A stretch of 64,000 nucleotides of DNA from Magnetospirillum sp. 64-120 (GTDB lineage Bacteria; Pseudomonadota; Alphaproteobacteria; Rhodospirillales; Magnetospirillaceae): positions 434,001 through 498,000 of the forward strand of contig MKVK01000014.1 of the NCBI GenBank assembly GCA_001898825.1. The letters are read 5' to 3'. Below, in pieces: positions 30,001 through 36,262 of the stretch. Each line of letters begins with the position of its first letter. Within the stretch, counting starts at the first letter, position 1. Below the pieces are notes generated by a model, which was not told the DNA's origin, searched no databases, and worked only from the letters and a program-made list of their open reading frames with translations. The translations under genes were made by a program, and so were the position numbers.

Positions 30001-30442
30001 CGACCGGGCGCTCCGCCTGGCGTTCGGGCTCGGGACGCACGGCTTCCCGCAAGCCGGTGGGCGAGTTGTCCTCGGTCTCGGCGGTTTGGTCGGGGACGAA
30101 ATTGGGCTGCGGGTTCTCGAAACGGGCCTCGACCTGGTTGTCGGGCTCGCTGGGGGTATAGACCTCGGGGATCACCTGATCGCCGACCGGCACCACCCCT
30201 TCTTCAGCCGGAGCCCCGGCCTGCATCTTCTCGAAGGTTTCGCGGTTGGCGGATTGAACGTTGGCGAAGCCCTTGACGTCTTCCTTCTCGCCGGCGCTGC
30301 CTTCGGGCATGTCCTGCTCTTCGGCGTCGTCCAGGCGGTCGGTTCCCTTGCCGTCCAGATGAAGGGCGTCAAAAGTCGAGACTTCCGGCCCGTCATGGGT
30401 CGTCACGTCGGCTTCGGGCTGGTTCAGATTGTCTTCAGCCAT
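18023..30442 (-). CDS. Giant type I-secreted repeat protein (BapA/LapA-like adhesin), about 4,139 residues
   Basis: ATG 30442 is preceded by GGAGGG seven bases upstream; an ATG four codons earlier lies inside that ribosome site and is rejected. Residues 1-200 are acidic and end in a proline-rich linker. The rest is a long series of ~90-150-residue beta-sandwich repeats, each opening with an ADAPxL...EDxx segment, then DxDGSETL and a V-SG-P-DG pattern, as in the T1SS-143/cadherin-like repeats of biofilm proteins. Two copies of an EF-hand-like loop (DADGDGTQDAGE and DSDGDGVQDAGE) suggest calcium binding. The C-terminus has GGAGTDTLNM and a terminal ITFDDNSTIHFAHIERLS, typical of type I secretion signals. 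There is no Sec signal peptide. Its secretion genes lie just upstream on the same strand. Adhesin function is inferred from architecture. Confidence 0.9.
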   Translation of the reverse strand: MAEDNLNQPEADVTTHDGPEVSTFDALHLDGKGTDRLDDAEEQDMPEGSAGEKEDVKGFANVQSANRETFEKMQAGAPAEEGVVPVGDQVIPEVYTPSEPDNQVEARFENPQPNFVPDQTAETEDNSPTGLREAVRPEPERQAERPVANGEGEDNGEDGAAAPAAAPDVVPEEVILPPPVVTPEPDPNPPVAQAPTLTVTAATGTEDVPTKLQITASTADSDGGAETLSSIQISGVPDYFIIVDGNGNPVGTLSGGTWTLANPTQAQLDDLYLKNLDDDDDGDFSGTLNLTVTATSSDNGTSAMSSAPLAVTIVAVADAPGLSVENSAGMENTWIDLSIDVVDKDVGVDNSESQTIYVSGLPGGASLRYTDGDGNVHVVTGSAVTNDADGLPDGTYFAVPAAYQSSVEVLPATNDSTDFTLTVYAKSVEDSNGDTALSGPQTIQVDVGVVDPSASGSGSGNEDSWADLTLSANVNQADGSESITVYIEDLPAGVILRDANGNVLTTTTYTDADGNTHTGYDVTAYRDAADGSIDGLQVGWDTNAPATTHLDDNISFNLRAVVRDGDTDNDAGQYRDTGTTVVSRAPDVSDVVTPVSVVVKAVADAPTLSASAIGVEDKWFSLDIQSSLVDQDGSETLSITVTGNPDEFSLRDGTTGNAYTAVDNGNGTVTYTLTPAQLNNLQVKGGQDSDSDFNLVVKATATEGASDAETAVRSATTTQVVNVQVLSDADTPHITVVPDPVLVNEDQFVGLRDLISGTKAVQAWLGEFGGADGGGLSPDSSETLTFQLVAKDESRIWIDADGDGTQDAGEVTTLQVGDTVTLTAAQVFGNQVKVGGVADWGSSGSTDLVQFDIKVIATETRDSTDDGLESQLEAGLTRSGTAESGYETLSLYVTPQFDSATVGASNSGKEDQFTELAEGRIALTPTVVFTDTDGSEQPDPNGTTTITTTDPEMVGGDIYVNGVKLEPTSVTYAADGVTVTSKTWDVPNSTLTETSDNNWVMGGVTFQSERHVAGESSYSISVAVYDTQASVTSSVTGTGTLSVAAIADTPLVAVSDVALTETAGTQAIDLAITPTPVDLDGSETLYVYVTGVPDGVTLNHGTAVASGTVVDGVTFTGTTYKLTQAELSGLKANLPAGYSDDFKLTVYSAAEETTTGQSVVAGQGVAISAAATLDVQIGILDPTITVGSLVTNEDAYYALGNVTVTNPADDATDSVTVSVSGLTSGFTLYQSNGSGGYVALTANGDGSYTIPAGLIDSNGHLSGVYIKGPADSDADATFTLTVSKQDVDYGGATSHEQGATIGGVNVQDKAVVSQTLTVTVNPVLDAVTVTGANSGVEDQHVENASARIALTPTVTFTDGDGSETPTAGGFITLSTSDSVMTQGTVYVTVNGSEVAVTPAGVYDGQGNLLASVSTSGGTTTWTFANSYLTEGANNVWTLSGVTIQPERHDAGNASYNITVDVDDNGGAAAEATGTGTLVVAAIADTPLVSAQDISLTETAAAQSIDISITPTLVDTDGSETLYVYVTGLPSGVTLNHGTSVASGTVVDGVTFTGTTYKLTQAELSGLKANLPAGYSNDFQLSVYSATVETTTGQTVVAGEGVAISTAATLDVQIGVLDPTITVGTLTTNEDVPLSLAGISINVPADDATDTLTVRIEGLSAGFTLTKADGTALTANADGSYTIPSNLIVNNTLSGVYLKGTGNSDSDATFTVRAVKTDVDVGTSTEDAMGTTYQDSAQDVENVTVTVKAVADAPTLTAKAVGVEDKWINLNISAALTDTDGSENLTVVISGVPDTFTLSSPNTSVVAVTSNGTTTYTVGPAESNEQMAGWLSDLRLTGLAEDSDYGQNTTDFTLTVKAIATEEASGAAQVDTQTATTTATVNVQVFGDADKPVVTVLEGASAATAVVINEDSFYSLKTALATNSGEDLTASLNGLSADGSETLKLRITATEPSRIWIDSDGDGVQDAGEVTTLSAGQSKDVTVAQVLGNKVYVGGVTNWGDDTLKFTIKPLAVEKDSGASTTPLTDSNNFDTNTDNDLSRLTQQWGDSKDFFLRVNPVVDETYISSSVTGDEDQVGGIAFTPVIKLTDTDGSEKLTGNVDILVKQGTLNGHFELNGVTLVDSGDYTDPTTGVVYDVYTVPGTSVSGTPAAGYTLNGVTFVPTDNSDLDVTYRIRSTTLDDADGDGNGATYSTVTSEATLVVQAVADAPVLTIGSGVDVGGTITVTGDENDGKPSYHGISLNLSAAMPDQDGSETLSNAELRNVPDGWTVSYYDSNGNYLGDAVKGAADAEGDFTWTLNTAHVKAGSGISVVLVPPVHADADAPNVVFWAKTIEDTLNDADTDDQVKTAAAESSVTFNVVVNAVADQPNLQVTNARVEEDHSVKLDIRGALIDTDGSETLTYQISGAPSDASFVDANGNAVGTYSGGVWTFTASQVGNLYFKPGADSNVDANLTVTAIATETNDNGTNADNVATKSATIQVIVTGKSDGALDQNGNAITASSGNLTATGSEDQLINPQLGNYSVADQDVALGRAQSETLSMVLWGIPSGVSLVLVDTNGAVVETSDYLKYIGTAADGTAQWSIAPEYLSMVRFSAPSNYAGTFDVKLRVITTEDDGDSLALNKTLSVTVNPVADKASGSVTGSTTEDAWLAGGSDAGVAFGFSVDAGDKGGGNAVIGSGVAEQVTDVDVTVDVSELVSKGHVATGDLSVTYNGHTYTPTLVGGKWVIVINDVAVTPGTDVDVSGFKLFGVPADWSDDVPVTLSVTVTDTLNGTVSTRTDDINGSIKIIADADAPEFNINLGSSDLNASDGQAVLNGTISVGDSDGSESMYLVVSGVPNGVTIPGGINAGGGRWIVPSDDGTIENLTFNSSLKSGVHTLTIKALVTDTDPDGGSDTATGSTSVTIDFGTPSGGGTGSTIIPIATPSGSLTGTEDGSISLSGLTFSITDDDAATSHTYTHNGASVYDETNTLVGTLSVNFKLPAGWSISGSAYYDADSDSYTIPYGSLSSVSITPPKDYAGSAYDLDIRGVVTTTSGLYDTSSGNSYVEIPVDVTAVADGATIAVGAATATEDHAVAVTLDISARDVDFSEVLTNGTVTITVDAVSGHQPGTLSGAGIIDNGNGSYTLQLTPSQIAEFANSTDGKVTVSGLTFTPDANFSGSVKIHFSTGVTDGASTTTSSNTLTITVGAVIDDTTITANDVSGNEDTAIAVDVSIAHQDLAGTGIWGSENASVVIGNVPAGAVIEGALNNGDGTWTVKAANLTITANGIQLNGVKYLPAQDNSSDQQLTITTYVFEKGNSTPQVTTEDFWVHVNAVTDGATVNPSDVTTTEDAVIGLDLGAQLLDVVGDSEATTITITGVPAGASFASSSSDFAHSGVGTAVLQSDGTYTWTFSSAEVKAMSLTSGGLLYFMTEHNASGSWTMTVQATTQDVDSATDATQTAGSVVLSNSLSFTVTQTGVADAPQLSMTHAVTATEDNTQLLDISASLVDADSETLSITLSGAPVGTVFYYQEGGNWTAVHADNNGVWTIPGGTADSLSGIRMLTPSNYNGSFTLTVKAMASEAGTTALDADAQSGTPQTIVVTVDAVNDAPTLDVTTGAGAGAGTHASPIYVVPENPDPSVTNEITLSDVDSTVFTKMTMTIGGAGMASTDSLALNGVSDVELGADGKLSVTIDGATVTVSWDQATHTLTFEGNASAAQYQDLAQSVSLSSSTGSLADGQRVVTITATDDHGASGSDTATVTVTGTATLTGDALGDVSFASDGTAVLPASAVSGAEDATLALNLDMADAVGATQAVTITGIPEGTQFILADHSVVLAGAGGVTLQGSQLAGLSVNLNDWSGHATLVVSASIGGESLTESVDLSVTAGVTGTDPTGVVSGAVADPIHVVSGFTVADQSADLSGLTITMTGAGMNDSLALAGLDLTLDGNGGLKVYGTDISVNYDTDSHTLSFSGSGSASVYQEIANSVVLSNDTGTLEAGTRNFQISLYDSTGDADKMTTDATLSGTVTLTDDALGDVRWGADGTDLGDDIKVILAGSSTAEINGSLANYINGGAGTDTLNMETTSGEHGWVFTIDDNDHSKVTATSTTDENFVVHIDANVDATVNSDGDLVFNGDASGAITFDDNSTIHFAHIERLSNGLP
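24220..28650 (-). repeat. Nested internal repeats within the giant adhesin gene
   Basis: Reading along the gene, recognisable domain openings fall in the order A (near 28600), B (28230), C (27735), D (27280), E (26880), C (26450), D (25975), E (25570), A (25170), B (24750), C (24250). The two C-D-E blocks are offset by exactly 1,308 bp (436 codons) where they align best: 25764-25825 and 27072-27133 are identical over 62 bases. B copies carry the EF-hand-like loops, at 28016-28060 and 24542-24586. This indicates duplication of multi-domain blocks, the shorter one recent enough to keep DNA identity. Confidence 0.8.
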
Positions 30443-30490
30443 AATTCCCTCCAAATCCCCCCACGGAATACAATGTCGCGGCTTTCGTTC

Positions 30491-31858
30491 TCAGCGTTCG
30501 CGGAATGCTTGCGAGAACGACGCCTGCAACGGTTTCAGCAAATATTGCAGCAAGGTTTTCTCGCCGGTGATGATGTCCGCCTGGACGGTCATGCCCGGCA
30601 GAATGCGGTTCTGACCTTCGTGCTTGCCCACATACGGGTGCTGCAGGACAACCCAGCCCTTGTAGTAAGGCTGGTTGTCCTTCTCATCCACGTAGGTGGT
30701 GGCGGAAATGTCGCGCAACGTGCCTTCGACGCTGCCGAAGCGGACGAAGTCATAGCTCGCCACCTTGACGATCACCTTTTGGCCTTCGTGCAGATGGCCG
30801 ACGTCGCGGGTGCTGATGCGGGTTTCCACCAGCAACTCGTCGTCGATGGGGACGATTTCCATCAGCATGCCGCCGGCGGGCACCACGGCGCCCACCGTCT
30901 TGGCCTTCAGGTTCTGCACGAAGCCCTTGACCGGCGAGACGATCTCCAGACGCTTGACGCGGTCTTCCAGCCGTCCCAGCGATTCGTCAACCTGCGCCAG
31001 TTCGGCGCTGACCGTACCCAGTTCGCCCAAGGAATCCTGGCGGATATTGTTGTCCAGGTCGCCGATGCGCTTGGACAATTCCTCCAACGCCTTGGCCGCC
31101 GTCGCTTCCTGGCCCTTCAGGCGGGACAGTTCCGATTCCACCGCGGCGCGGGTGCGGCGCACGGCGTAGTAGTCGACCTTGCTGGAATAGCCGGAATTGA
31201 ACAGCTGTTCCCGCATGCCCACTTCCTCGGTGACCAGCTTCAGCTGTTCCTCGGCGGCCCGTTGCTGGTTCTGCGCGGCGCGGATTTCCTCGCGCTTTTG
31301 CTGGATTTGTTCTTCGAACACCTTGCGTTGCGACGACCAGCGCTCGCTGTTGGCCTTCAAGATGTCTTGCTGGTCGGCCACCAACGGCGCGTATTTGGCG
31401 TCGAACGACGAAAAATCGGGCGCCCGGTTCTCGACGAAAGCGCGCAGACGCTCGACCTTTATGGCCAGACTGGCGCGGCGGCTTTGCGCCTGTTCCCACT
31501 CGGCGCTGGCCTGGACCGGGTCCAGGCGCACCAGCACCTGGCCGGCTTCGACCATGGCGCGGTCTTCCACCAGGATGTCGCGGACGATGCCGCCCTCCAG
31601 GTGCTGCACCACCTGCACCGAACGCGACGGCACCGCCGAACCGAAGGTCACCGCCACTTCGTCGATGCGCATGAAGGCGGCCCAGACGATGAAGGCGGCG
31701 ACCACCAGCGACACGATGACCACAGCAGCCTTGGACACCGCCGAGATGCCGGCCTCTTCGACGATGGCGAACTGCGCCAGATGGCGGATCTGGCGCGAGG
31801 CCTTTTCCAGCTTCTGGGGGTTCGGGGCGATAGCGGCGGCTTCAGACATGTTTTCCAT
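30491..31858 (-). CDS. HlyD-family membrane fusion protein of type I secretion
   Basis: 455 residues: cytosolic N-terminus, one membrane helix (~43-65, AAVVIVSLVVAAFIVWAAF), a lipoyl/barrel half (QHLEGGIVRDILVEDRAMVEAGQVLVRLDP), a long coiled coil (~115-330), and the second barrel half with the family end VSPVKGFVQNLKAKTVGAVVPAG...ILPGMTVQADIITG. It bridges the ABC transporter to a TolC-like channel in the periplasm. Start at 31858; an ATG three codons on (31849) is equally possible. It lies 48 bp before the giant adhesin gene and 24 bp after the second ABC gene, so all four are one operon. Confidence 0.93.
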   Translation of the reverse strand: MENMSEAAAIAPNPQKLEKASRQIRHLAQFAIVEEAGISAVSKAAVVIVSLVVAAFIVWAAFMRIDEVAVTFGSAVPSRSVQVVQHLEGGIVRDILVEDRAMVEAGQVLVRLDPVQASAEWEQAQSRRASLAIKVERLRAFVENRAPDFSSFDAKYAPLVADQQDILKANSERWSSQRKVFEEQIQQKREEIRAAQNQQRAAEEQLKLVTEEVGMREQLFNSGYSSKVDYYAVRRTRAAVESELSRLKGQEATAAKALEELSKRIGDLDNNIRQDSLGELGTVSAELAQVDESLGRLEDRVKRLEIVSPVKGFVQNLKAKTVGAVVPAGGMLMEIVPIDDELLVETRISTRDVGHLHEGQKVIVKVASYDFVRFGSVEGTLRDISATTYVDEKDNQPYYKGWVVLQHPYVGKHEGQNRILPGMTVQADIITGEKTLLQYLLKPLQASFSQAFRER

Positions 31859-31882
31859 TCCGGATTCAGAAGAACTGGGGGC

Positions 31883-34072
31883 TTAGAAGAAATTAGGCGG
31901 CAGACGGTCCAGCACCTGCTTGGCGGGACCGACCATGCGCACCTGGCCTTGCACCAGCACGACGATCTTGTCGGCCAGCTTCAAATGGCTGGGGCGGTGG
32001 GTGACCAGGAACACGGTGGAATGCCCCTTCATGCGTTCCAGGGTCTTCATGAACTGGCGGTCGGACATGAAGTCCAGGCTGGATGCCGGTTCGTCGAACA
32101 AGGTGATGGGGGCACGCTTCAGATAGGCCCGCGCCAACGACAGGCGCTGGCGGAAGCTGGACGGCAACCGGTCGGTGGCGCCGTCTCCCAGCTTGGTTTC
32201 GAACTGACGCGGCAGTTCCAGGATGTCTTCCAGAAGCCCCGCTTCCGCACAGGCCCAGCGCATTTCCTCGTCCGAGGCCTCGGGACGGGCCAGACGCAGG
32301 TTCTGCGCCACGGTGCCGAAATACATATCGGGCTGTTGCGGCACATAGGCGATCAGGCGGCGCAATTCGATGGGGTCCAACTGGCGGATGTCGATGTCGT
32401 CGATCATCACCGCGCCGGTCTGCGGCCGGTACATGCCCAACAGCAGTTTCAGCACCGTGGACTTGCCCGAACCGTTGGGGCCGATCAGCGCCACCACCTC
32501 GCCCGGTTCCGCCTGCAAGCCCAAGCCCAGCACCGCCGGGTCGGCGTCGGCGGCATAACGCAGCGAAACGTTGGTCAGCGTCACCTTGCCCTTGAAGTGC
32601 GGCAAGGTCTGGATCGACGGCGCCAACATGCGTTCCGGCTTCAGCTGCATCAGCCGGTTGATCTGGCCGATGGATGCCTGAACACGCTCGATCTGGGCGG
32701 CAAGGGTGAAGCCGGTCTGCAGCGGGCGCAGCACCCACCACACCACGATCATCGACGCCATCAGGCCGCCGACGGTCATGTTGCCGCCCAGAACCCGTTC
32801 CACCCCCCAGCCCAGGGTGATGATGCCGGTCAGCATCACCAGACCTTGCGAAGCGGTGGACACCACCACGTTGGCACGGGTGGACTGATGGTTCTTCAGC
32901 GCCGCGTCGGCGGACAAGGTCCGGAAACGGTCCCACCAGATGCCGGCGGCGCCGGCTTCCTTGATGGTGCGCGGCTTGGTCAACGCTTCCACCAGGAATT
33001 CCTGGCGCCGCGACGCCGCCCGCGTCGCCGCCGACACCTTGCGTTCCACCAGCGGCCGCGTGACCATGGCGGTCAGGGTGAACAACACCAGGGCGCCCAG
33101 CGGCACGAACACCAAGGGGCCGCCCAACACCGCCATGGCGATCAGGAAGACGATGATGAACGGCGCTTCGGCCAAGGTGGTGGCCAGGGGGCCGGTAAAG
33201 AATTCGCGCACCATCTCGAAATCGCGCAATCGGGCGATCTGCGAGTTGGAATTGGCCTGTTCGGTAAACGGCGGCGCCAACATCAGCAGGCGGCGGAAGA
33301 TGGCCAGGCCCAGCAAATGGTCCATGCGGGCGCCCAAATAGGCGATCATGCGCGAACGCACGCCCTTGATGGCGTAGTCCCCCAGGATGGCGATCACCGA
33401 ACCGGCCAGCAATGACACCAAAAGCGGGATCGAGCCGGTGGGCAGGAACTGGTCGTAGATGGCCATGATGAACAAAGGCGTCACCAGAACCAGCAGGTTG
33501 GACACCAGCGAGGTGGCCAGCATGCGCACGAACAGCGGGCGGAAACGGCCGGTGACGGCGAAGACGAAGTTCTTCGGCGCCTCTTCCAGCTTGGCCCGCT
33601 CGTCTTCGTCCAACTGGTTGAAACGATAGATACGGCCCCGTTCGGCCGGCGGGTCGATGGTCACATAGGCCCGGGCCTGGGCGTCGAAGGCCACCACCTT
33701 GCCGTCTTCGCCGGCGCGGACCAGCACCATGGCCAACTCGCCCGGCGCCATGTACAGGCAGGGCATCAGGCGCGGATCCATGCGCGACGGCGCCAGGTCC
33801 AGCGATTTGCTGGCATAGCCCAGATTGGCCATGATGTTCAAAAGGTCGGTCAGGTCCAAGGTATCGGCGAAATGCGGCAGCGATTCCGCCACATGCACCA
33901 GATCGCCTTCCCAGCCCAAGGACGACAGCAGCGGCAGGATACAGGCCGCCAGATCGGTGACCGCCTCGAAACCACCCAATTGACCTTCGGCGGCCCGTTC
34001 CTCGTTCAGGTCGAAGCGTTGCGGCGGCACGTCCCAGGCGGGGGCTGCACCATGATGCGAGGGGGCGGTCAT
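31883..34072 (-). CDS. Type I secretion ABC transporter with degenerate C39-like domain
   Basis: 729 residues. The N-terminal ~190 residues look like a C39-peptidase-like domain without an obvious catalytic cysteine, as in adhesin transporters of the LapB type that bind but do not cut substrate. Then come six membrane helices (~205-450) and an ATPase domain with Walker A LIGPNGSGKSTVLK, Walker B PITLFDEPASSLD and intact H-loop VTHRPS. The signature motif is unusual: LPSSFRQRLSLARA in place of LSGGQ. Its start overlaps the previous ABC gene by ATGA, so equal amounts of two half-transporters are expected. Confidence 0.92.
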   Translation of the reverse strand: MTAPSHHGAAPAWDVPPQRFDLNEERAAEGQLGGFEAVTDLAACILPLLSSLGWEGDLVHVAESLPHFADTLDLTDLLNIMANLGYASKSLDLAPSRMDPRLMPCLYMAPGELAMVLVRAGEDGKVVAFDAQARAYVTIDPPAERGRIYRFNQLDEDERAKLEEAPKNFVFAVTGRFRPLFVRMLATSLVSNLLVLVTPLFIMAIYDQFLPTGSIPLLVSLLAGSVIAILGDYAIKGVRSRMIAYLGARMDHLLGLAIFRRLLMLAPPFTEQANSNSQIARLRDFEMVREFFTGPLATTLAEAPFIIVFLIAMAVLGGPLVFVPLGALVLFTLTAMVTRPLVERKVSAATRAASRRQEFLVEALTKPRTIKEAGAAGIWWDRFRTLSADAALKNHQSTRANVVVSTASQGLVMLTGIITLGWGVERVLGGNMTVGGLMASMIVVWWVLRPLQTGFTLAAQIERVQASIGQINRLMQLKPERMLAPSIQTLPHFKGKVTLTNVSLRYAADADPAVLGLGLQAEPGEVVALIGPNGSGKSTVLKLLLGMYRPQTGAVMIDDIDIRQLDPIELRRLIAYVPQQPDMYFGTVAQNLRLARPEASDEEMRWACAEAGLLEDILELPRQFETKLGDGATDRLPSSFRQRLSLARAYLKRAPITLFDEPASSLDFMSDRQFMKTLERMKGHSTVFLVTHRPSHLKLADKIVVLVQGQVRMVGPAKQVLDRLPPNFF

Positions 34073-35796
34073 GCGCTCACCTTGGCTTCGGTTTCGGCAG
34101 CCGCCGCCGGGGCTTGCGGCGGCGCCGCCGCGACCAGCGTGCCGCCCTCGATGCGCAGCACCCGGTCGGCCAGACGCTGCATGCTGGGACGCAGGGTCAC
34201 CATGATCAGGGTGGTGTCACGCCCCATGGATTCGAAATACTGGCGCAAGCGTTCGTCGCCAGGGCCGTCCATGGCGGCGTTGGCTTCGTCGAACAACAAG
34301 ACGCGCGGACGGGCCACCAGGGCGCGGATGACGGCGACGCGCTGAACCACGCCGCGCGGCAGGATGTCGCTGGAACCGTCGCCGACCCGGGTGTGATAGC
34401 CCTGGGCCAGACGGTAGACCACTTCGTCCAATCCCAGGATGCCGGCCAGACGCAACGCTTCCTTGCGCCGTTCCGGACGGAACATGGTCAGGTTCTCCAA
34501 AATGGTGCCGCGCAGCAACTCGCCGCGCTGGGGGATGAAGGCGATGCCGTCGGACCGCAACAAATGGTCGCGTTCATGGCCGATGATCGGCACCCCGTCC
34601 AGCAACACCTCGCCCTCGGTCGGGGCGATGGAACCATGCAACAGCCGCAACAGCGTCGACTTGCCCGAACCGTTGTCGCCGCCGATGGCGACGCGCTCGC
34701 CCGGCTTGACCAGCAGATTGAGCCCCTTGAACAAAGGCTCGGCATCGGCGCCGTGGCGCAGGACCACATCGCGCATCTCGACCGCGCCGACAACCGGCTG
34801 GCGCACCGGGTTTTCCACCCGCGGCTCGCTGGGCAGTTCGAAGACGGTTTCGAAACGGGCACGCATCAGCTTGGCGGTCTGCCAGCGGGTCCACAGCGCC
34901 ACCGCCTTTTGCACCGGCTGCAGCGCCCGGCCGGCCAGCAAGGTGCAGGCGGACAGACCGCCGACGGTCAGGTGGTTGTTGACCACCATCAGGCTGCCGG
35001 CGATGACCACCGAAAGCGTCAGCAATTGCGAGAACACCGCCGCCGCGCCCAGCGAGTTGGTGTTCACCTGGACCACGCGGTGGGAATGCCGCGCCACCGC
35101 TTCCTGCAGGCGGGCATAACGCTGGATCATCTGGGCTTCCATGGCCATGGACTTGACCGAATGGACGCCGTGGATCACTTCGATGCTGAAATTCTGCCGC
35201 CGGTCGCGCACGGTGTTGAAATCACGGATGGCCTTTTCCGAGGACGCGCTGCCCAGCAACGCGAAGATGGCGAAGCAGGCCAGGATCGCCACCGGCGCCA
35301 GCACCAGCCAGCCGGCCAGATAGGCGATGGCCCCCAGGAACAGCAGCACGAAGGGCAGGTCGCAGACCACCAGGGTCCAGTTTTCCGAAAACACTTCGCG
35401 CACGGTGGGCAAACCGGACAAGCGTTCCAGCAATTCGCCGGGACCGACCTTTTCCAGTTCGTCGGCAGGGGCGCTGAACACATGGGCGAAGGCTTTGCAG
35501 CTGGCCGCGTGTTCGAACTGCACGCCGATCCAGCCGACGATGTCGGCACGCGCCACCCGCAGCAGGCCTTCCAGCACCACGGCGCCCACCACGCCGCCCA
35601 GCAGAAGCAACAAGGTCCCGGTGGACGAATTGGGAATGATGCGGTCGTAAATCTGCAACAGCGCCAGAGGAAGCGCCAAGGCCAGGATGTTCAGGAAAAT
35701 CGTCGCTGCGGCAATATAACCGCCGCCATTGCGCAGTCGGCCGAAATCTGTCGCCCCTTGGGTTTGCTGACCATCAAGAATTGGTTTCGACACCAT
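34069..35796 (-). CDS. Type I secretion ABC transporter half with divergent nucleotide-binding motifs
   Basis: ATG 35796 (MVSKPILDG) has the ribosome site AGGAGG nine bases upstream, so the longer GTG start at 35832 is rejected; length 575. It lacks the C39-like domain. Membrane helices span ~25-300, and the ATPase domain has Walker A IGGDNGSGKSTLLR and Walker B RVLLFDEANAAMD. The signature reads LPRGVVQRVAVIRA, and the H-loop histidine appears replaced (MVTLRPSMQRLADRV). Those changes suggest a poorly hydrolysing subunit in a heterodimer with the next gene product. First gene of the secretion operon. Confidence 0.9.
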   Translation of the reverse strand: MVSKPILDGQQTQGATDFGRLRNGGGYIAAATIFLNILALALPLALLQIYDRIIPNSSTGTLLLLLGGVVGAVVLEGLLRVARADIVGWIGVQFEHAASCKAFAHVFSAPADELEKVGPGELLERLSGLPTVREVFSENWTLVVCDLPFVLLFLGAIAYLAGWLVLAPVAILACFAIFALLGSASSEKAIRDFNTVRDRRQNFSIEVIHGVHSVKSMAMEAQMIQRYARLQEAVARHSHRVVQVNTNSLGAAAVFSQLLTLSVVIAGSLMVVNNHLTVGGLSACTLLAGRALQPVQKAVALWTRWQTAKLMRARFETVFELPSEPRVENPVRQPVVGAVEMRDVVLRHGADAEPLFKGLNLLVKPGERVAIGGDNGSGKSTLLRLLHGSIAPTEGEVLLDGVPIIGHERDHLLRSDGIAFIPQRGELLRGTILENLTMFRPERRKEALRLAGILGLDEVVYRLAQGYHTRVGDGSSDILPRGVVQRVAVIRALVARPRVLLFDEANAAMDGPGDERLRQYFESMGRDTTLIMVTLRPSMQRLADRVLRIEGGTLVAAAPPQAPAAAAETEAKVSA

Positions 35797-36090
35797 GCAC
35801 ACTTTCCTCCTACCTTCGGAGGGTATACGCACATTAAATGATCATTCCAGACACAAATTGTGACGTATTGCTGGTTTCTAATCTGCCTCACCAGTGCACT
35901 TAAACAACTTGTGAACGCATTATCAACAAACTGACAAAATAACCTGCCTGGAACCACTTACGAACATTTAAGCACAATGCATGATTACACTTACGCACAG
36001 ACCTACCTTTCTCTGATCCATGTCAAAGCAGGGCTCGTCCGAAAGTGGTAGGGTCCTTAGCAGTGTTCCACATGCAAGGGGGAGTTCGTC
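35797..36090. promoter_or_regulatory. AT-rich divergent regulatory region between the secretion operon and a small-peptide gene
   Basis: 294 bp, clearly lower in GC than all neighbouring genes, notably 35840-36015. It must hold the minus-strand promoter of the type I secretion operon and the plus-strand promoter of the small gene at 36091. I see no coding frame in it apart from start-codon extensions. The AT-richness would suit binding by a nucleoid protein, which is inference only. Confidence 0.5.
36013..36054 (+). promoter_or_regulatory. FNR/CRP-family-like site with -10 element ahead of the small-peptide gene
   Basis: CTGATCCATGTCAA at 36013-36026 matches the FNR/ANR-type consensus TTGAT-N4-ATCAA at all but two positions. 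TAGGGT at 36049-36054 would be a -10 hexamer giving a transcript start near 36061, which puts the site centre at about -41, the usual place for a class II activator. The match is by eye; the regulator and its oxygen or nitrogen-oxide signal are inferred. Confidence 0.45.
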
Positions 36091-36195
36091 ATGGTTTTGG
36101 ACACTGAGGCCATCATCGCTCTGGGTTTCCTGGTCAGCATCCTGGTCGTCACCGGCGGGTTGCTGTATTTCGTGCTGACCCGTCTGAAAAGATAA
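36091..36195 (+). CDS. Small single-helix membrane peptide (34 residues)
   Basis: An ATG at 36091 follows the strong ribosome site AAGGGGGAG (spacing six). The 34 residues begin MVLDTEAIIALGF, run through one hydrophobic helix (residues ~8-29) and end TRLKR, so a positive-inside rule predicts the C-terminus in the cytosol. A good terminator follows 25 bp after the stop. I do not recognise the family; it resembles in size the small subunits of respiratory oxidases or transporters but matches none I know. Its own ribosome site, terminator and FNR-like site argue that it is real. Confidence 0.7.
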   Translation: MVLDTEAIIALGFLVSILVVTGGLLYFVLTRLKR

Positions 36196-36220
36196 GGCGG
36201 GACAATTCCGACACCAAAGC

Positions 36221-36250
36221 GAAGGCCGGCATTTGCCGGCCTTTTGTTTT
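36221..36250 (+). terminator. Terminator after the small-peptide gene
   Basis: The stem AAGGCCGGC / GCCGGCCTT with loop ATTT is followed by TTGTTTT. It also has A-rich flanking on the other side, so it may serve the convergent MCP-like gene ending at 36263. Confidence 0.88.
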
Positions 36251-36262
36251 ACCCAAACGAAT

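Noticed and set aside
29804-33415. A 1,203-codon plus-strand frame opposite the HlyD and ABC genes
   Set aside because: Same codon-complement effect; the minus-strand proteins have clear families, good ribosome sites and ATGA couplings.
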